Notes: a model not told the origin generated them from the sequence alone. DNA of 64,000 bases from Chalciporus piperatus (GCA_038093975.1 JBBPTG010000011.1:248001-312000); one strand, 5' to 3'; positions 12,554-24,705 are shown, counted from the first letter of the stretch. Numbers and translations: made by a program.

Positions 12554-14396
12554 ATGACGACCTTCCCCGACTTTTCTCCCCCGCAAAAGCGTCACCCGTT
12601 GCGAATTGCAACTGATCTACCTTTGCATTCGTGGTACTCCTATGATTCTCCCCCTGGTTCGTCATCCCCAACAGAGCGGAGCCTCACCCCTTCGGGGACG
12701 AGTACAGGAATCCTCGACCATGCACTCCATGTCCTGTGCATGTATGACTTTGATTCTCCGGACCCGGACCATCTTTGCTTCTCTAGGGGCGAAGTGCTGT
12801 CCATTGTGAAGAAAGAGGAGTCTGGCTGGTGGGCAGCCATGCGCCCTCAAGGAGATCGCATCGGTTGGATACCGAGCTCTTTCGTACAATCTCTTACTTC
12901 GGATGAGCTGGACAGTCCGCAAACTCCCCGAGGTCACAGCAGGGCCGTGGAATATTCGAACCAGATATCATGGACTCACGATGGCCGTCAAGAGTTTGAT
13001 GATTCACCTCGCACCGCCATTCATGAGTCTTGGGTACATGTTTCTGAGGATCCCAAGGTATGTCAGCTGATCTTCTTGATTGAAAAATGCTAAAACAGAA
13101 GGCTAGGCTCAATCGCTCGTAACTCCGGCGGACCTCGTTCCCCACACTGACTTTCTCGATGCTGATGGGGAACATACTCCTGCATCGTTCGTCGGCTTTT
13201 CAGATATCGAACGGCTCTCTTCCGTCACAGGGGAGTTTCGTTTTCCACCTCCAACCCCCCAAGGCGCACGAGGATTACATTGCCCTCCCAGTCCCCACTT
13301 TCCTATCCCGTTGGAAAGGGTAACGCTGCTTGCTCCGCAGCCTGAGGGAGCATCTCTGCGCCGTCACTTCCGTCCGCGCGCTGTCGTCGTGGACGACCAA
13401 GCATCGCTTCTTCGTCTGACGAAACTGTTGGACGCGGATTCGGGCGCTCCCCAATCAGCACCTGTCCCTCAGGGATGTAGCCACGATGACAAGATTGGTG
13501 TCCAAGCAAAAAGGCAGGGGTTGCCAGCAAGTCCCCGCCCAACCCGCATCAATTTTAGCAACACGAATTTCAAAGCTTCGTCGCACAAGGTCTATTCAAA
13601 CCTCACAATATGCAGTCCCGATAATGTTGCGCAGTACCTTTGTGTCATGATGCATACTCTTTACGCCAGCATCTGTCAGCATGAATGCCTTGCGTGGATC
13701 AGAATGAGCAGGAGTTCGGAGCATTCCGGCCTACGACATTTCTTCGACGCCCATGAACGCATCGCTTGGTGGGTGCAGAAGTCCATTCTCGTGCACGGTG
13801 ATTTGTCGAAGCGGACGGATGCATTAGGCTTTTGGATACAGGTCGCAGAGGTATGTAATCAGCCACTTTTTATCATACAGTGTCTGACTTGCACCTCAAT
13901 ATCTTTTTTATAGAAATGTCTAGACCTTCGTAACCATGATTCACTAGGGGCGATCACCCTGGCGTTGACTGCCGTTCCTATTGCATCCCTCAGAGCTACC
14001 TGGTCGCAATATACCCAGGAACAAGCGTTCATGAAGCTCGCCGACACAGTTGACATCTCAAACGAGTTTAATGGCCTGGTCGAGATCATGGTCGAGGCAG
14101 ACGGACCGTCGGTACCCTTCATACACGCGTGCCTGGGTCACATAAAATCCTATGATGTCCCTCATCAATTGGATTATGATGCAAACGTGGCGCTGATTGC
14201 AAGGCGGCGCAAAAGATTTGGTTCCATCACAAACATGCTGCGTCATCAATCTGTGCGTTATGACCTCGAAGTCGCAAGGTCAACGCGGAGGTTTGTCGAT
14301 GACCAGCTTCAAGAGGTTGGTTGGGCGACCAGCGGTTGGTTACTTACGAGGAGCCAGGAGATTCAGCAAGCAGAGCTTGGGGGGTCCCAGAACTAG
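12554..14396 (+). CDS. SH3-domain Ras-type guanine nucleotide exchange factor
   Basis: Probably catalyses GDP/GTP exchange on a Ras-family GTPase. Exons are 12554-13057, 13107-13850 and 13914-14396, with both introns in phase 0 and GT-AG. After a disordered leader, an SH3 domain covers about residues 55-115 (LCMYDFDSPDPDHLCFSRGE, then GWWAA and GWIPSSFV). A linker follows, then a CDC25-like RasGEF domain from about 13590 to the end (VAQYLCVMMHTLYASICQHE; DSLGAITLALTAVPIASL; GPSVPFIHACLGHIKSYDVP). The N-terminal REM module that usually accompanies RasGEF domains is not evident, and the protein is short (about 575 residues). Target GTPase unknown; the domain assignment is firm, activity is inferred. 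Confidence 0.87.
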
Positions 14397-14611
14397 TATT
14401 CGGTTGCCCGTATGATGTGCCCATACAACTTACCATCATGCAGGCATTTGAGTGGAATTTCATCAATGTAACTGTGCTTTGCTTTTTACTTGTCATATTA
14501 TATTACCGAAGTTCAGCATAGCGCAGGTGTACGTTATGTTACAGGTGGAGTGTGAGAAGGACAAAACAAAGAGACCCCGGGGAAACAAACGGTGCAAGGT
14601 CGGACGTGGGT

Positions 14612-15621
14612 CTAGCAATTACAAGCCTCGCCACCGTTCTGAGAGGTAGCCTGCTTGTTGAGATCGACACCTTGCCGTGCTGCTCCGGGGGGACCACCAC
14701 GAGGAGCACCCGTCCGCGATGGCGCTGGTGCAGAGAGCGGTAGTTTCTTGGCTGTGATGGGTAAGACCATCTGCAGTCAAAGAATTAATTCTTACGTACC
14801 AATCGCTGTGAATATGTCTGCTACACCCTCTCCGGTCTTGGCGCTAGTCTCACTCCACATCAACCCTTCTTCCTCTGCATACTTCTGAGCTTCCTCTTGC
14901 GTGACTTGTCGACGAGCAGCAAGGTCAGCCTTGTTTCCACAGAGAGCAATAACTATAGATGGATCTGCTTGACGTTGGAGTTCCCGAATCCAGTTGCGTG
15001 CCTTCTCAAGGGAAGAAGCCTGAGTGATATCATATACTACCACTGCGCAATTTGCGTTGCGATAGTACATAGGAGCCTGTATCAAAAGTGCTGTTTGCCC
15101 CAACTATGGCGATGGAATATGAAACGGACATACGAGGGACTACCGGATCGGCAAGAACAAACTGTTAGGTGGCCCATACTGCGGGTTCGAGCGCAAACAT
15201 ACCTTATACCGTTCCTGGCCTGCGGTATCCCTGAATAACAGTAAGATAAGAAACGTCGAGTTTGGCTTGTGAGCGTACCAAATCTCGAATTTAACGGTCG
15301 TCTGATCATCGAGGGTGACAGTTTGTGTCAAGAACGCGGCTATAGAAAGGCAAGTGAGCGGCGGGGTATCGGAATGGCTGGTTGAGAAATAGCATTACCG
15401 CCAATAGTGCTCTCTCGGTAGTCATCGAACTGGTCCTTGACGAAACGCAGGACCAAGCTATTGGGGGATCGTTGGCGATGGGATGGCAATGGAACGCAGC
15501 ACGTTACCTGGACTTCCCAACTGCCGACTCGCCTGGGTGAAAATGTGAGCGAAGCGCTGAGGGAGGGAGTTGGCCAGTTCGTACCGAGGAGGACGAGCTT
15601 GAACTGGAACTGTTTTGACAT
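14612..15621 (-). CDS. Rab5/Vps21/Ypt5-type small GTPase
   Basis: Early-endosome Rab controlling fusion and vacuolar traffic. Spliced exons give [20 protein letters not shown] (P-loop), YRESTIGG (switch I), WDTAGQERY (switch II), LCGNKAD and ETSAKTGEGV (base binding). The Rab5 signature [20 protein letters not shown] separates it from Ypt7 and Ypt1 classes. The C-terminal hypervariable tail is Pro/Gly-rich and ends GGEACNC, a Cys-X-Cys geranylgeranylation site, with the stop at 14612. The P-loop is split by introns on both sides of GESAVGKS, so the conserved ATP/GTP site appears only after splicing. It converges on the RasGEF gene with 215 bp between stop codons and diverges from the RRM gene. 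Confidence 0.95.
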
Positions 15622-16004
15622 TGGTCTCGGTCAGCTGTGGAAGTGAATTGAAGAGATGGTCGCCAAATGGTCGCCAAACCGCCAGAGCATGCTGTACTGC
15701 GTACAGGGTTACGTAAACACCCTTACTGGACATGTTATTCCCACGGATCATCGCCCTGTTGTAAAATTTGCAAGACGATGCCACCTTGTCCTGCTCGACC
15801 GCCATCATTCCCTACACCTGCACCTGCATTTGCTCCTTGTCCTAGGTTGAGCTACACGTCGTACCCAGAAAGTTCCCTCTCAGTTGCTTTCGCCCACACC
15901 GTTTCTCCCGTCGTTTCAGTTCTCGCGTCTGCTAAGCTCGTCAGCTCAGTGCTCGTTGCAATCCCCTCGTTTTCCCGTTGAAAGCAGAAAGGAAATAAAA
16001 ACAG
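15622..16004. promoter_or_regulatory. shared divergent promoter, Rab5-type GTPase and Mei2-like RRM gene
   Basis: 383 bp between two start codons on opposite strands. The sequence towards the RRM gene is pyrimidine-rich (around 15780-15980), typical of fungal transcription start regions. No other feature is visible. Confidence 0.5.
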
Positions 16005-18954
16005 ATGAACCGTCATCATCCTTACGGTGGTGGTGCCTATGATGGCGGTCACAAACGAGGTGGCCCTCCCGGTGGACCAGGACCCGAAAGATCGTACAAT
16101 CACAGAGGAAACCCTGCACGTGGGAGAGGCTTCGGTCGCGGTCGGGGAGGTTTTCATACTGCATACGACAACGGCCCTTCCAGTTCCTATGATCAAAATC
16201 AACATCAAATCGACGTCAGCCCGTACAATAGCTACGATACCGGCACGCAGGACCACTTCTATCAAAACGGAAGTGGCAGTTATGCAGGTGGACCGCCGTC
16301 TGCTCAGTACAATGCTCAGAGCACGTCAGACGGTTACTCTCAGGGTTACGGCAATCTCGAAGGTGCGCTTGGAAATTGAGACTGAACAATACAGTGCAAA
16401 TATAGGCAGTTATCATACGTCGCCGCATCAGTTGAGCCGCAGCTTGACGCGGGGTAAAACTGGCAGCTTCGCTAGGTGTTTCCCTATAGGCCTAGCAGGC
16501 ATTTAAGAGCCTTCGTCGCGAGCTTTGAGCTATTCATTAGCGAAAGCAGTGAAGTTGGACATTTCAGCACAATGCCAGGAAATGAGTTCGCCAAGCGTCG
16601 TCCGTTCATTTCACCGCCTTGGGAGTAACGATGCTTGGAGACTATTTAAGTTTCCTCGGGGAGTTATTTATTCGTACTCTGCGACTCGATGCGCTACGTC
16701 TCTTCACCTTCCTTCTGCCTCGCCGCCAATTTGCTTGGTTTTCTACCTTTTGAAGTCCTGGATCTCACCCATACCAACCCCTTGTTAGAAGCCTCTGACA
16801 CCAACTTTGACGATGGAGGCTTTGGCCACACTCCTCGGAGAACTGTTCGCCGCGAACGTGATGACAAAGTCCATGATTCCATTATTGAAGAACGCATACA
16901 GCGCGAGCGACCGTGCCGGACGCTTTTTATCCGTAATATTAAGGCAAGTCTTTGCTGAATGCAAGACTCGATTCGAAGCTTGCGACATCTAAACATTTTT
17001 GCTGATGTTGTGCTGTTCTTTTTCTTAGTATGAGACTAATAGCGATGATGTTCGTCGTTCATTTGAAGAGCACGGTGAAATCAAAACTTTCTTCGACCTC
17101 ATTGCTACCCGTGGAATGGTTTTCGTTACATACGTGAGTAAATGCGCCGAGTTGTTCCATGTTACGGGACTGAGACTTGTCCTTCGTAGTTTGATTTGAG
17201 GGCTGCTGAGAGAGCGCGAGAACGTCTCCAAGGCTCAGAGATCAGTGGACGACCCGTGGGTTTATCTTTCTTGCCTTCAAAGCCAAGTTTGACAGGATTT
17301 TGTTAGATTGACGTCCATTATTCGTTACCCCGAGACGACCAGAAGCAGGGTGGTAGCGATCGAGAGAGGAATCAGGTAACTCATCAGCTTAGTCGTGTCA
17401 CGCAGTCTCTGAATGCCGGATTAGACATATCAGGGTTGCCTCATCGTTACCTTGAAAGATTCCCGTCAACCTATCGACGACAACGAAGTTCGACGAAAGT
17501 TCCAACAGTTTGGAGATGTCAAATCCGTAACCCCTCTTGGTGATCGCGATGAGTATGTCACTGTGAATCTTTGTATCCCCCCTTGATACTCAGATATTCT
17601 TCTAGTCAACGCTATGTCGAATATTACGACATGAGGGTAAGGATATACAACACATCTTTGATCCTCTTGCTTAGCCCATCTTTAGAACTGTGACGAAGCT
17701 TTTGATCGACTGCGTCACCAAGGCTTGCAGGACGGCACGATGGACATCGTCTACGCATGGGAAGAGTCGGAAATGACAGGTCCAGCTACGCAACGGTAAA
17801 AAGCTCTTCGATGCGTTCATGAGCATTCATTGACATAGATTGCTATTAGTCGTGAACCAAAATTTGAAGGAGGCCGAGAGTGGGAAGACCGTAGTCATGG
17901 GGGCTTCCGAGGTCGCCCGCGCGGTAGAGGAAGGGGTCGTGGCCGAGGAGGCTACGATGATGGGGATCGCAGAGATGACTTTGGACGAGATCGTGACAGG
18001 CCTCGCTTCGACGATGACTCAAGGGGTGGACGTGGCGGTGGCCGCGGCTACGGTGGCGACAGGGGTGGATATGGTGGCGACAGGGGCGGATATGGTGGTG
18101 ACCGGGGTGGATATAGTGGTGACAGGGGTGGATATGGTGGTGACCGAGGTGGATATGGTGAGGACCGAGTTGGATATGGTGGGGACCGCTTTGACTCCCG
18201 TACTCCGTCGTACCCTGCTGGTGGTGGTTACAACGAACCAACAAGCACCACAAGTGCTTACGGTCAGCCTCCTTCGGCCCCGGCCGGATCTCAGGTCTGT
18301 TTCCTTCACTTGTCCCGCATTCGCGTACGATCTTAACACTTTTATCAGACTACTGATGATCGCTTGGAACAAGCCAGGAGAGTGCAACAGCTGTTAGCTG
18401 CCCTGAAGCAACCTCAGAGTGGGGCCGCACCTCCCCCACAGCAGGCGCAAGGCCCAATTCCTCCCCCAGCACTTCCAATGCCACCGATCGCGCAGGCGCC
18501 TCCAAGTGCATCAGCTTATTACCCTCCCCCGCCATCAATGCAGCAGCAACTGTCACACGCATATCCTGGTGTACCTGGTCCTGGCCAAGGTACGAATCCT
18601 TATGGGCAAATGCCAACCCAATCCCAAACGCCACAGCCAAGCCAAGCACATCAAGGACTGGGATCACTTCCTCCGAACATTCTTGCGCTGCTTCAACAAT
18701 CATCGGCCAACCAACCTCCGTTGGCGCTGCCTCAGCAACAGCCGTCCACTAGTCAGTACGGAATGCCCCCGCCCGGTCCGCCTCCTCAATCGATGATGTC
18801 GCCGCCCCCAATGTCAAGTTTGCCTCCTGGTGGCCCTCAACCTGGCGGCCCAGGATATCAACAATTAATGGCTTTCCTTGTGCGTGATTTCATTATACAT
18901 TCCACTATCCCATCCTGATGGTTCCACTAGCAAGCGTCTCAGAAACGAGGATGA
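16005..18954 (+). CDS. Mei2-like RNA-binding protein with two RRMs and RGG repeats
   Basis: Predicted RNA-binding regulator. The first exon (16005 to about 16351) is Gly/Arg/Tyr/Asn-rich. After a poorly resolved stretch at 16380-16790, RRM1 begins with RTLFIRNIK (RNP2-like, about 16915), then [40 protein letters not shown] and [14 protein letters not shown]2 follows ([39 protein letters not shown]). This tandem closely resembles RRM1-RRM2 of the Mei2 family. Next comes an [10 protein letters not shown] repeat block (17870-18190) and a Pro/Gln-rich low-complexity tail; the last small exon gives QASQKRG and a stop at 18952. The C-terminal third RRM that defines true Mei2 is not seen. At least eight introns are present. 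Confidence 0.82.
18048..18189 (+). repeat. 21-bp coding tandem repeat (about 6.8 copies)
   Basis: Imperfect copies of a 21-nt unit encode YGGDRGG repeats in the RNA-binding protein. The antisense strand is also open across the block because the unit lacks stop triplets, so the His-rich minus-strand frame there is an artefact. Copy number is likely to vary among strains. Confidence 0.85.
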
Positions 18955-19194
18955 AGCGAGCTCAAATTCGAGTTTAGGGAACATTTGAGGTGAATTTACA
19001 TGTCGACCACCCAAACGTCTGGAACATTTTCTTTGATTCTTGGCGTATAAATACTTTGTAGTGCTATTCTTATGCAGTTCGCTTTCCTTTGATTGACAAT
19101 AGAATCACCCATGGTTTGTTGTTCAGTCTGGACATGCGTGGTCATGAACCCGATTTCATTGCGTAGAAAGCGCTTTGTAACCTCGGCGTTCGCT

Positions 19195-21307
19195 CTATAG
19201 AGTGACGATGACATAAATATTGGCTGCGGATACGACGAGCCACATGAAATAACCAATGACCGTCACAACCCTCCCGCTGCTAAAATCAACGAGTTTATCA
19301 CCTTCAGGGGCAGTTTGACCTTCTTTTTCCGCAACGGCTTCGACACGGTCCATCGGGCGAAGCGAAGGGGATTCCGGCGGGGCATCTGGCTTGGACATCG
19401 ATTCAGACTGGCTGCAGGCGGTCATTATGCGTGAGGAGGAGGTGAGGTAGACAAGGGGGAATATGATGAATGGAAGGATGATGGACAAGGCGACTTGGGT
19501 CGCCACGAGTAAGGTGTTTATACCGTTTGGGCCAACAACGGCAGCGGTTATCACGGCAGGGATCAAACCCATGAGACGAGTAACAACGCGGCGAAGCGTA
19601 GGCTACGAAAAACGATCATGAACTCCCGACCAGGATGGATAATATATCAAGGATTACCGAGATCTTCCAGTGCAAGAAACCTTCGGATACACTCTGCCCA
19701 GCTACGGTGGCAACGATGGATGCACTTTGACCAGAAGTAAGCAACGCCAGAGCGAAAAGGAGACCGGCGCCTATTGTCTAATCAGCAAAGGAACGACGCA
19801 CAGCGAGATATCCTACCCTTTCCCATAGTGCTCACTATGAGTGCATGAGCATCAAACAAGCTTGCAGGCGATTCGCTCCCATAAGCCCCCGAGTTGTAGT
19901 AAAATACGGCACTCGAGAGGATCAGGATCCTCAAGCACGACGTGAGTGCCGGCCAGGGAATTGATTGGCATGTACTCCACTCACAAGGCATTGATGACAA
20001 CAGCAAAACCCATCAAACTTCCTATAACGTCAGCCATACTGTGGTATATGTGCGACTTGATAAAAGGAACAGCGTTGTTCTTCCGATCATCGTGTGTCAA
20101 GACGTGCGATGGGTAGCTGGCGTCGTCTGAGCGAGAAACGCTGAATAGCCTTTTCAGACTGAACGAGCGACGTAGACTTTGAAGTACGCGGGGCCACAAA
20201 CTCGCACTTTGTGGAGAAAGCTGCTTCACGGATGAACTGTCCGAAAATGATGGAAGATCTTCCTTTTTCGCCAATCGGTTCTGTGTCGCGAGGTGTGAAC
20301 CGAGGAAGAGACTGTGTGGCATGACAGTAGCACCAATGATCCCCACGGCTGAAACCATTGTGAGCGATCGCACGCGGAGGGCCAAGCGGTACATACAGGT
20401 GTAAATGGAACCACTTGCAACGAGCACCTTGGACGGAATAAATCCGCGGAAAGCATCTCCCCAGTTAACGGTGACTTTGGTGATAATTATTACCATACAA
20501 ATAAGTACAGCCAGAACCTTGAGAAGTATTCAGCGATCCAGTCAGCAAAACAATGGGTCATTTTGACGTACCAGGATTGCAATGACACCTTCGAAAAACT
20601 TGACTGGCCTACTTTTCAATGGGTTGTCGATGGCCAGAATCAACATAACATCGGCTGCAGTCATCAGGACAGTCGCCCAGAGAGGAAGGGAAGGGAATAG
20701 CAGGACCAGTGCGATCGCCGAACCCAGCATTTCCGCCAAATCGGTACAGACGATGGCGACCTCGGCGAGGGCATAGAGCGGGTAGTGTACACCCCATCTC
20801 CATAATAGCTTATGACGCGGCCGGTCGTGGAATAATAAGCGGCAGTGTGAAGCAAGGTCTATGCCATAATGAGGTTTAACCACACAAGAGTGCGAAGAAA
20901 GTTACCTAGCCCCGTAACCACCCCTAAACGAGCTGCAAGTACCTGTGGGTCGGTTCAGATGTAAAGCTTATGGTGAGAAATGAGTCTTGACCTGTAAGAA
21001 AGTGGCGAATATGCCAGCAAGGAGTACGGTGAACAGCAAGCTATATCCATAGAGCGAGCCCGCCTGTAGATCAGTACCCCAGTTCCCGCTACAGCGACAA
21101 ATCCACCAATTAAATCGAGTGCAATGTCAGGGCGGACTGAACGACTCACGGGTCGAAATAGGCTACTGAGCATACAATCCCTACTCCTGCGTGCTTAGTT
21201 GCGTGGTGGTACAGTCGCCATCCGGCGTGATAGAATTTCGAAGGCCATCCAATTCGTTGGGTCGGTTGTTTCACTTCGCCGTCGGTCGGAGTAGCGGGGA
21301 CCATCAT
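19195..21307 (-). CDS. NRAMP/SMF-type divalent metal transporter
   Basis: Proton-coupled importer of Mn2+/Fe2+ at the plasma membrane or endomembranes. Reading from ATG at 21307 (MMVPATPTDG), the first exons splice to IVCSVAYFDP joined to GNWGTDLQAGS: the DPGN metal-binding motif of transmembrane helix 1, split by an intron. Helix 6 motif GATVMPHSLFLGS is present near 20320, keeping the metal-ligand Met. Further membrane helices follow, ending with GPNGINTLLVATQVALSIIL, FPLVYLTSS, a charged loop and a final helix to the stop at 19195. The N terminus is short (about 50 residues before helix 1). Many short introns. Substrate preference among metals cannot be decided. Confidence 0.92.
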
Positions 21308-21578
21308 CACGTCGAGCAAGAGAAGAACTTGACGAATGGACGACTATAGATCCAAGCTGGTATTCCGAGCATAAGAGCAGGAGGTCGGAGTGTACCGTGG
21401 GGAGCGGAATGGTCCTTAGGTAAAACACTTTGAAAGTTGGCCGGCGTCACTGGCCATTCACAACGCAACGCTCATGATTGGTTCTCCTCGGTGACACTAC
21501 GGTACGACGGCTCAGCGCTCTACAGATATATTAATACATCGGGTCTGTTGCACGATCCGGGCTCGATAAAAGAACGTT

Positions 21579-23202
21579 TTAAAATTCAGAATAAAACGTG
21601 CCATCCTTTCCAAGATCGTTAAACTCGTCTTTCGTGAACAGACAGGACGCAAATTTCTGCTTGGAGGGTACGAGGGTACCAATTATAATACAAATAGAAC
21701 TCGTTGGGCAGACACATACCTTCAGCTCCTGTTCGCTCAATGCTACCATACCTTTCGCGGGTGGAGCTGACCGGACGGGCGGGAGGCGCAATTTCGTGGT
21801 CGAAAGGGATTCGGAGGAACCATCTCTGTCTGGTAATTTGCTTTTGCTGCGCAAAGTGGTGACCCTACCACTCGGCAGTATGATTGCTGCGCCTGGCACA
21901 GCTTGCGCGTCAGGATTTACTACCGAAGACGAGGTAAGTTCGCGTGGGACAGGGGGGACCGAAGGCGCGGTATTCATTCTTTCCTCTGGTCGAAGGCTTG
22001 TCAGTTGTCGTGGGGGAACGACTTGGCTGATACTCGATTCAGGCAACGCCGCCAAATCATCATCATTCAATAGGCCTTCAGCGTATGCCTGGGACCAATT
22101 TTAATTGTAGAACATGATATCACCTGACACGAGTCACCTTCAATTCATCGTCATCCACCTTTGCCTTGACCGGTTTGAGACTCCGCAACACCTCTTCCTC
22201 CAGCTCGTCCCAATCTCGCTCAGGGACCGCTGGCATGGTCGCACCTAAATTGGCGAGTTGATCGGCCGCTTCGTTCCCTTCTATACCAACGTGACCTCTG
22301 ACGTGTTTGAAGTTGACGGTTTGACCCGTTTTCCGACGAACGTGGAGAAGGGCAGCTAAATACTTGATGACGGCACGGTTCTTGACAGGTTTGCCGTCCG
22401 AGGTAACGAAACCATTTCTCATCCAACCGAAGATCCACAAGGTAACGCCTAGTTAGAATATTGAGTGCGTGAGTCACAAGAACATGCTGTTAATTAGTCA
22501 CATTGAATGGAATAATGCGAATCACTCTTGATCAAGAGTCGACGCTTTAGGGGCGGGGCGGTCTCAAGTATACGCACGATTGCCTGTGCGTGGTATCAGT
22601 ACGCGCAAGCACACCTAAAATGGAACTACTGACAACAAGTTCGGCTCGGTTGTTTGTTTGATCACCAGGACATCGCTCTGCGAGATTCCTGGATGTCCAT
22701 GCAGATGTGTCAAATTCACTGAGTGAGGGACATACCTAGGATCCCCGTGACCCCACCACACGCCGATGCCTGCAACAGACCCTACTTTCCCATTGCCTTT
22801 ACAAGCACCATCACTGTAGACTATGTCGCAATCTTTCTCGTCGTCGGTTACAGACGCCACCACCCCAGCAGCGTTCGTCGCCGTTTTCGAGCCTGACGCG
22901 ATGGCAGATCGACTTGTTGATGCGGATGGTACGTTGTCGCGTGCCAAGGATGTCCGCGCCATGCTACTAGTTGTTGCCACACTCGACTTTGCGGTCATGA
23001 ATTCCTGCGCCTCAGCCTCCGTGTTGAGTTTCTTGTGCACCGACCCCGTGAAGCCCTTGACTTGTGCCTCGCATTCTTCCCTAGTTCGAGTCAGCGTTAG
23101 TCGCGTTGACTCAGTGAGTAGTTCAACATACCACGTCAGGTATATTCCCGGCACGCGTCCCTTTCGGACTGCATAGTAGCCAGGCTTGGAGGCTTTAGGC
23201 AT
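21579..23202 (-). CDS. ribonuclease H1 with N-terminal hybrid-binding domain
   Basis: Cleaves RNA in RNA-DNA hybrids. Start MPKASKPGYYAVRKGRVPG at 23202 opens the hybrid-binding domain; an intron joins IYLTW to EECEAQVKGF. The catalytic domain keeps all four acidic residues on separate exons: Asp in VYSDGACKGNG, Glu in QTNNRAELV, Asp in IKSDSHYSIQC and Asp in GIEGNEAADQLA, plus the HVRGH loop. After the catalytic domain there is an unusual disordered extension of about 165 residues, ending LGKDGTFYSEF at 21579. It may carry a localisation or partner-binding signal. It diverges from the syntaxin gene across 319 bp that contain a telomere-type repeat. Confidence 0.93.
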
Positions 23203-23521
23203 TGTGGTATCGTTAGGTTGGGGTTGCGGGTAATCACAGGTCGTGAAAATCGTTCTTGACCGCCTGCTCCTTGTTACTGATACACCTGAGACGATCGAAT
23301 ACGACGCCAAGAAGCGGCGAGCAACAGCCAGGTTTGCAACAAGTCGAAGAAGGAATTGCGTCTGCTATGCTACCCTAACCCTAACCTTATCTCAGGGTTT
23401 GGATCACCTTTCGGGGATTAGGACCCACGCGGCTGCGGTACTCGAGTGCTTCAAGCCTCCTCGTTGTCTCGAGTCCAAGGATATTCACGCCCACAGTCGC
23501 CTGCTCAGCTGAACTCCTATC
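23203..23521. promoter_or_regulatory. divergent promoter with interstitial telomere-type box
   Basis: This 319-bp gap separates the start codons of RNase H1 and the syntaxin. It contains CCCTAACCCTAACC at 23373-23386, a little over two copies of the TTAGGG-type telomere unit. In yeasts such boxes in promoters are bound by Tbf1/Teb1-like Myb factors; that role here is inference. Confidence 0.6.
23373..23386. repeat. interstitial telomere-type repeat (CCCTAA)2
   Basis: Exact sequence CCCTAACCCTAACC, flanked by TA and TTATC. It matches the TTAGGG telomere unit common in fungi. It is too short to be a relic of a chromosome end by itself. Confidence 0.75.
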
Positions 23522-24611
23522 ATGAGCTTTCAAGATATCGAATCTGGGCAGTCTCGCGGCGTACAACTCTCCAGTAGCATCTCTCCCCAGTCACGAGAAG
23601 ACTCAACATTTCTGTCTTTACAATCCTCGCTGTCGCTTCAGGTGTTCAAGATCAATGGCAATGTTCAGGGTATTTTGAAACTGGTGGATCAACTCGGCAA
23701 TACGAAGGATTCTCCGACACTTCGTAAACAGCTGTGAGTCGATCTCAAATTTTACTGTGAGGTAGCATCATAAACGGTTGTTATTCCAGTCATGACCTTA
23801 CCGAGGCAACGAGGGCAATGTCTAAACGTGGCTCCGATGACCTGAAGCAGTTGGCATCTATACCAGTTACAAGTGTGCGTCGATATGCGTTTGAACCCCT
23901 GAAGTCAGCCTCATCCCCTGCTGTAGCCCCATCACAAGACGTCATTACAGAAGACCTCTCACGACCTTCAAGTGTCCCTTGTGGCGTTTCAGCGAGCACA
24001 GCAACACAGTGCAGAGAGACAGCGAACAGTTGTGGAAGGCGTCAAGCTTGCAGTTGAAGACGATCGTTCCCGTTTCTCGTAAGAATCCCCTACCACCGTG
24101 ATTGCGTTAACCGTCTAACTTCGTCAAGTGAGTCTAGTTCCACTCCCCAGCAACAACAACAAGCGCAGCTACTTCAATCACAGCTGTCTCCTCATGAACT
24201 TGCCTATCAAGAGTCTCTGATTCAGGAGCGCGAAGCCGAGATCTCGGAAATCGAGACGGGCATTCACGAATTGGCCGAAATTTTCCGTGATTTAGGTACC
24301 CTAGTGAACCAACAAGGCGGCATGCTAGGTTCGTTTATAGTTGCACCATTTTTCCTTGACTCACTGGAAACGCTCAGATAATATCGAGTCGAATATTTAT
24401 TCGATTTCATCCGACACCCGTGGTGCTTCCGAGGAGCTTACTACGGCATCGGCTTATCAGCGTAAGGCTGGTCGTCGTGCCGCATGCCTGATGCTCATTG
24501 TCGGATTCGTGGTGGCTATTGTACTAATAGCGGTACGTCACTCCATGTTATCGTTTAGCCTGTATCACTGAACGTGGTTTATTCCCTCACCTCTAGATCC
24601 TGTCACCATAG
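23522..24611 (+). CDS. Pep12-type endosomal syntaxin (Qa-SNARE)
   Basis: t-SNARE for fusion at late endosomes/prevacuole. Exon 1 encodes MSFQDIESGQSRGVQLSSSI and the first Habc helix (FKINGNVQGILKLVDQLG); later exons complete Habc (HDLTEATRAMSKRGSDDLKQ; SLVAFQRAQQHSAERQRTVV). A Gln-rich linker precedes the SNARE motif (IQEREAEISEIETGIHELAE, FRDLGTLVNQQGGML, DNIESNIYSI), which has the zero-layer Gln. A tail anchor (LMLIVGFVVAIVLIA) follows; the last intron puts only ILSP and the stop in the final exon. The hydrophilic ASAYQRKAGRR before the anchor is typical of Pep12/syntaxin-7 proteins. At least five introns. Confidence 0.92.
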
Positions 24612-24705
24612 GGAATAATATTTCGTAGCTTTGGACTTCCGAGTGATATCATTCGTTACTCCTTCTGTTGGAAACATTGTGCATTCACAGATTGTCTATT
24701 TTCTA

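Noticed and set aside
17846..18253. His-rich minus-strand open frame opposite the RRM gene
   Set aside because: It is the antisense reading of the 21-bp YGGDRGG coding repeat, which lacks stops on both strands.
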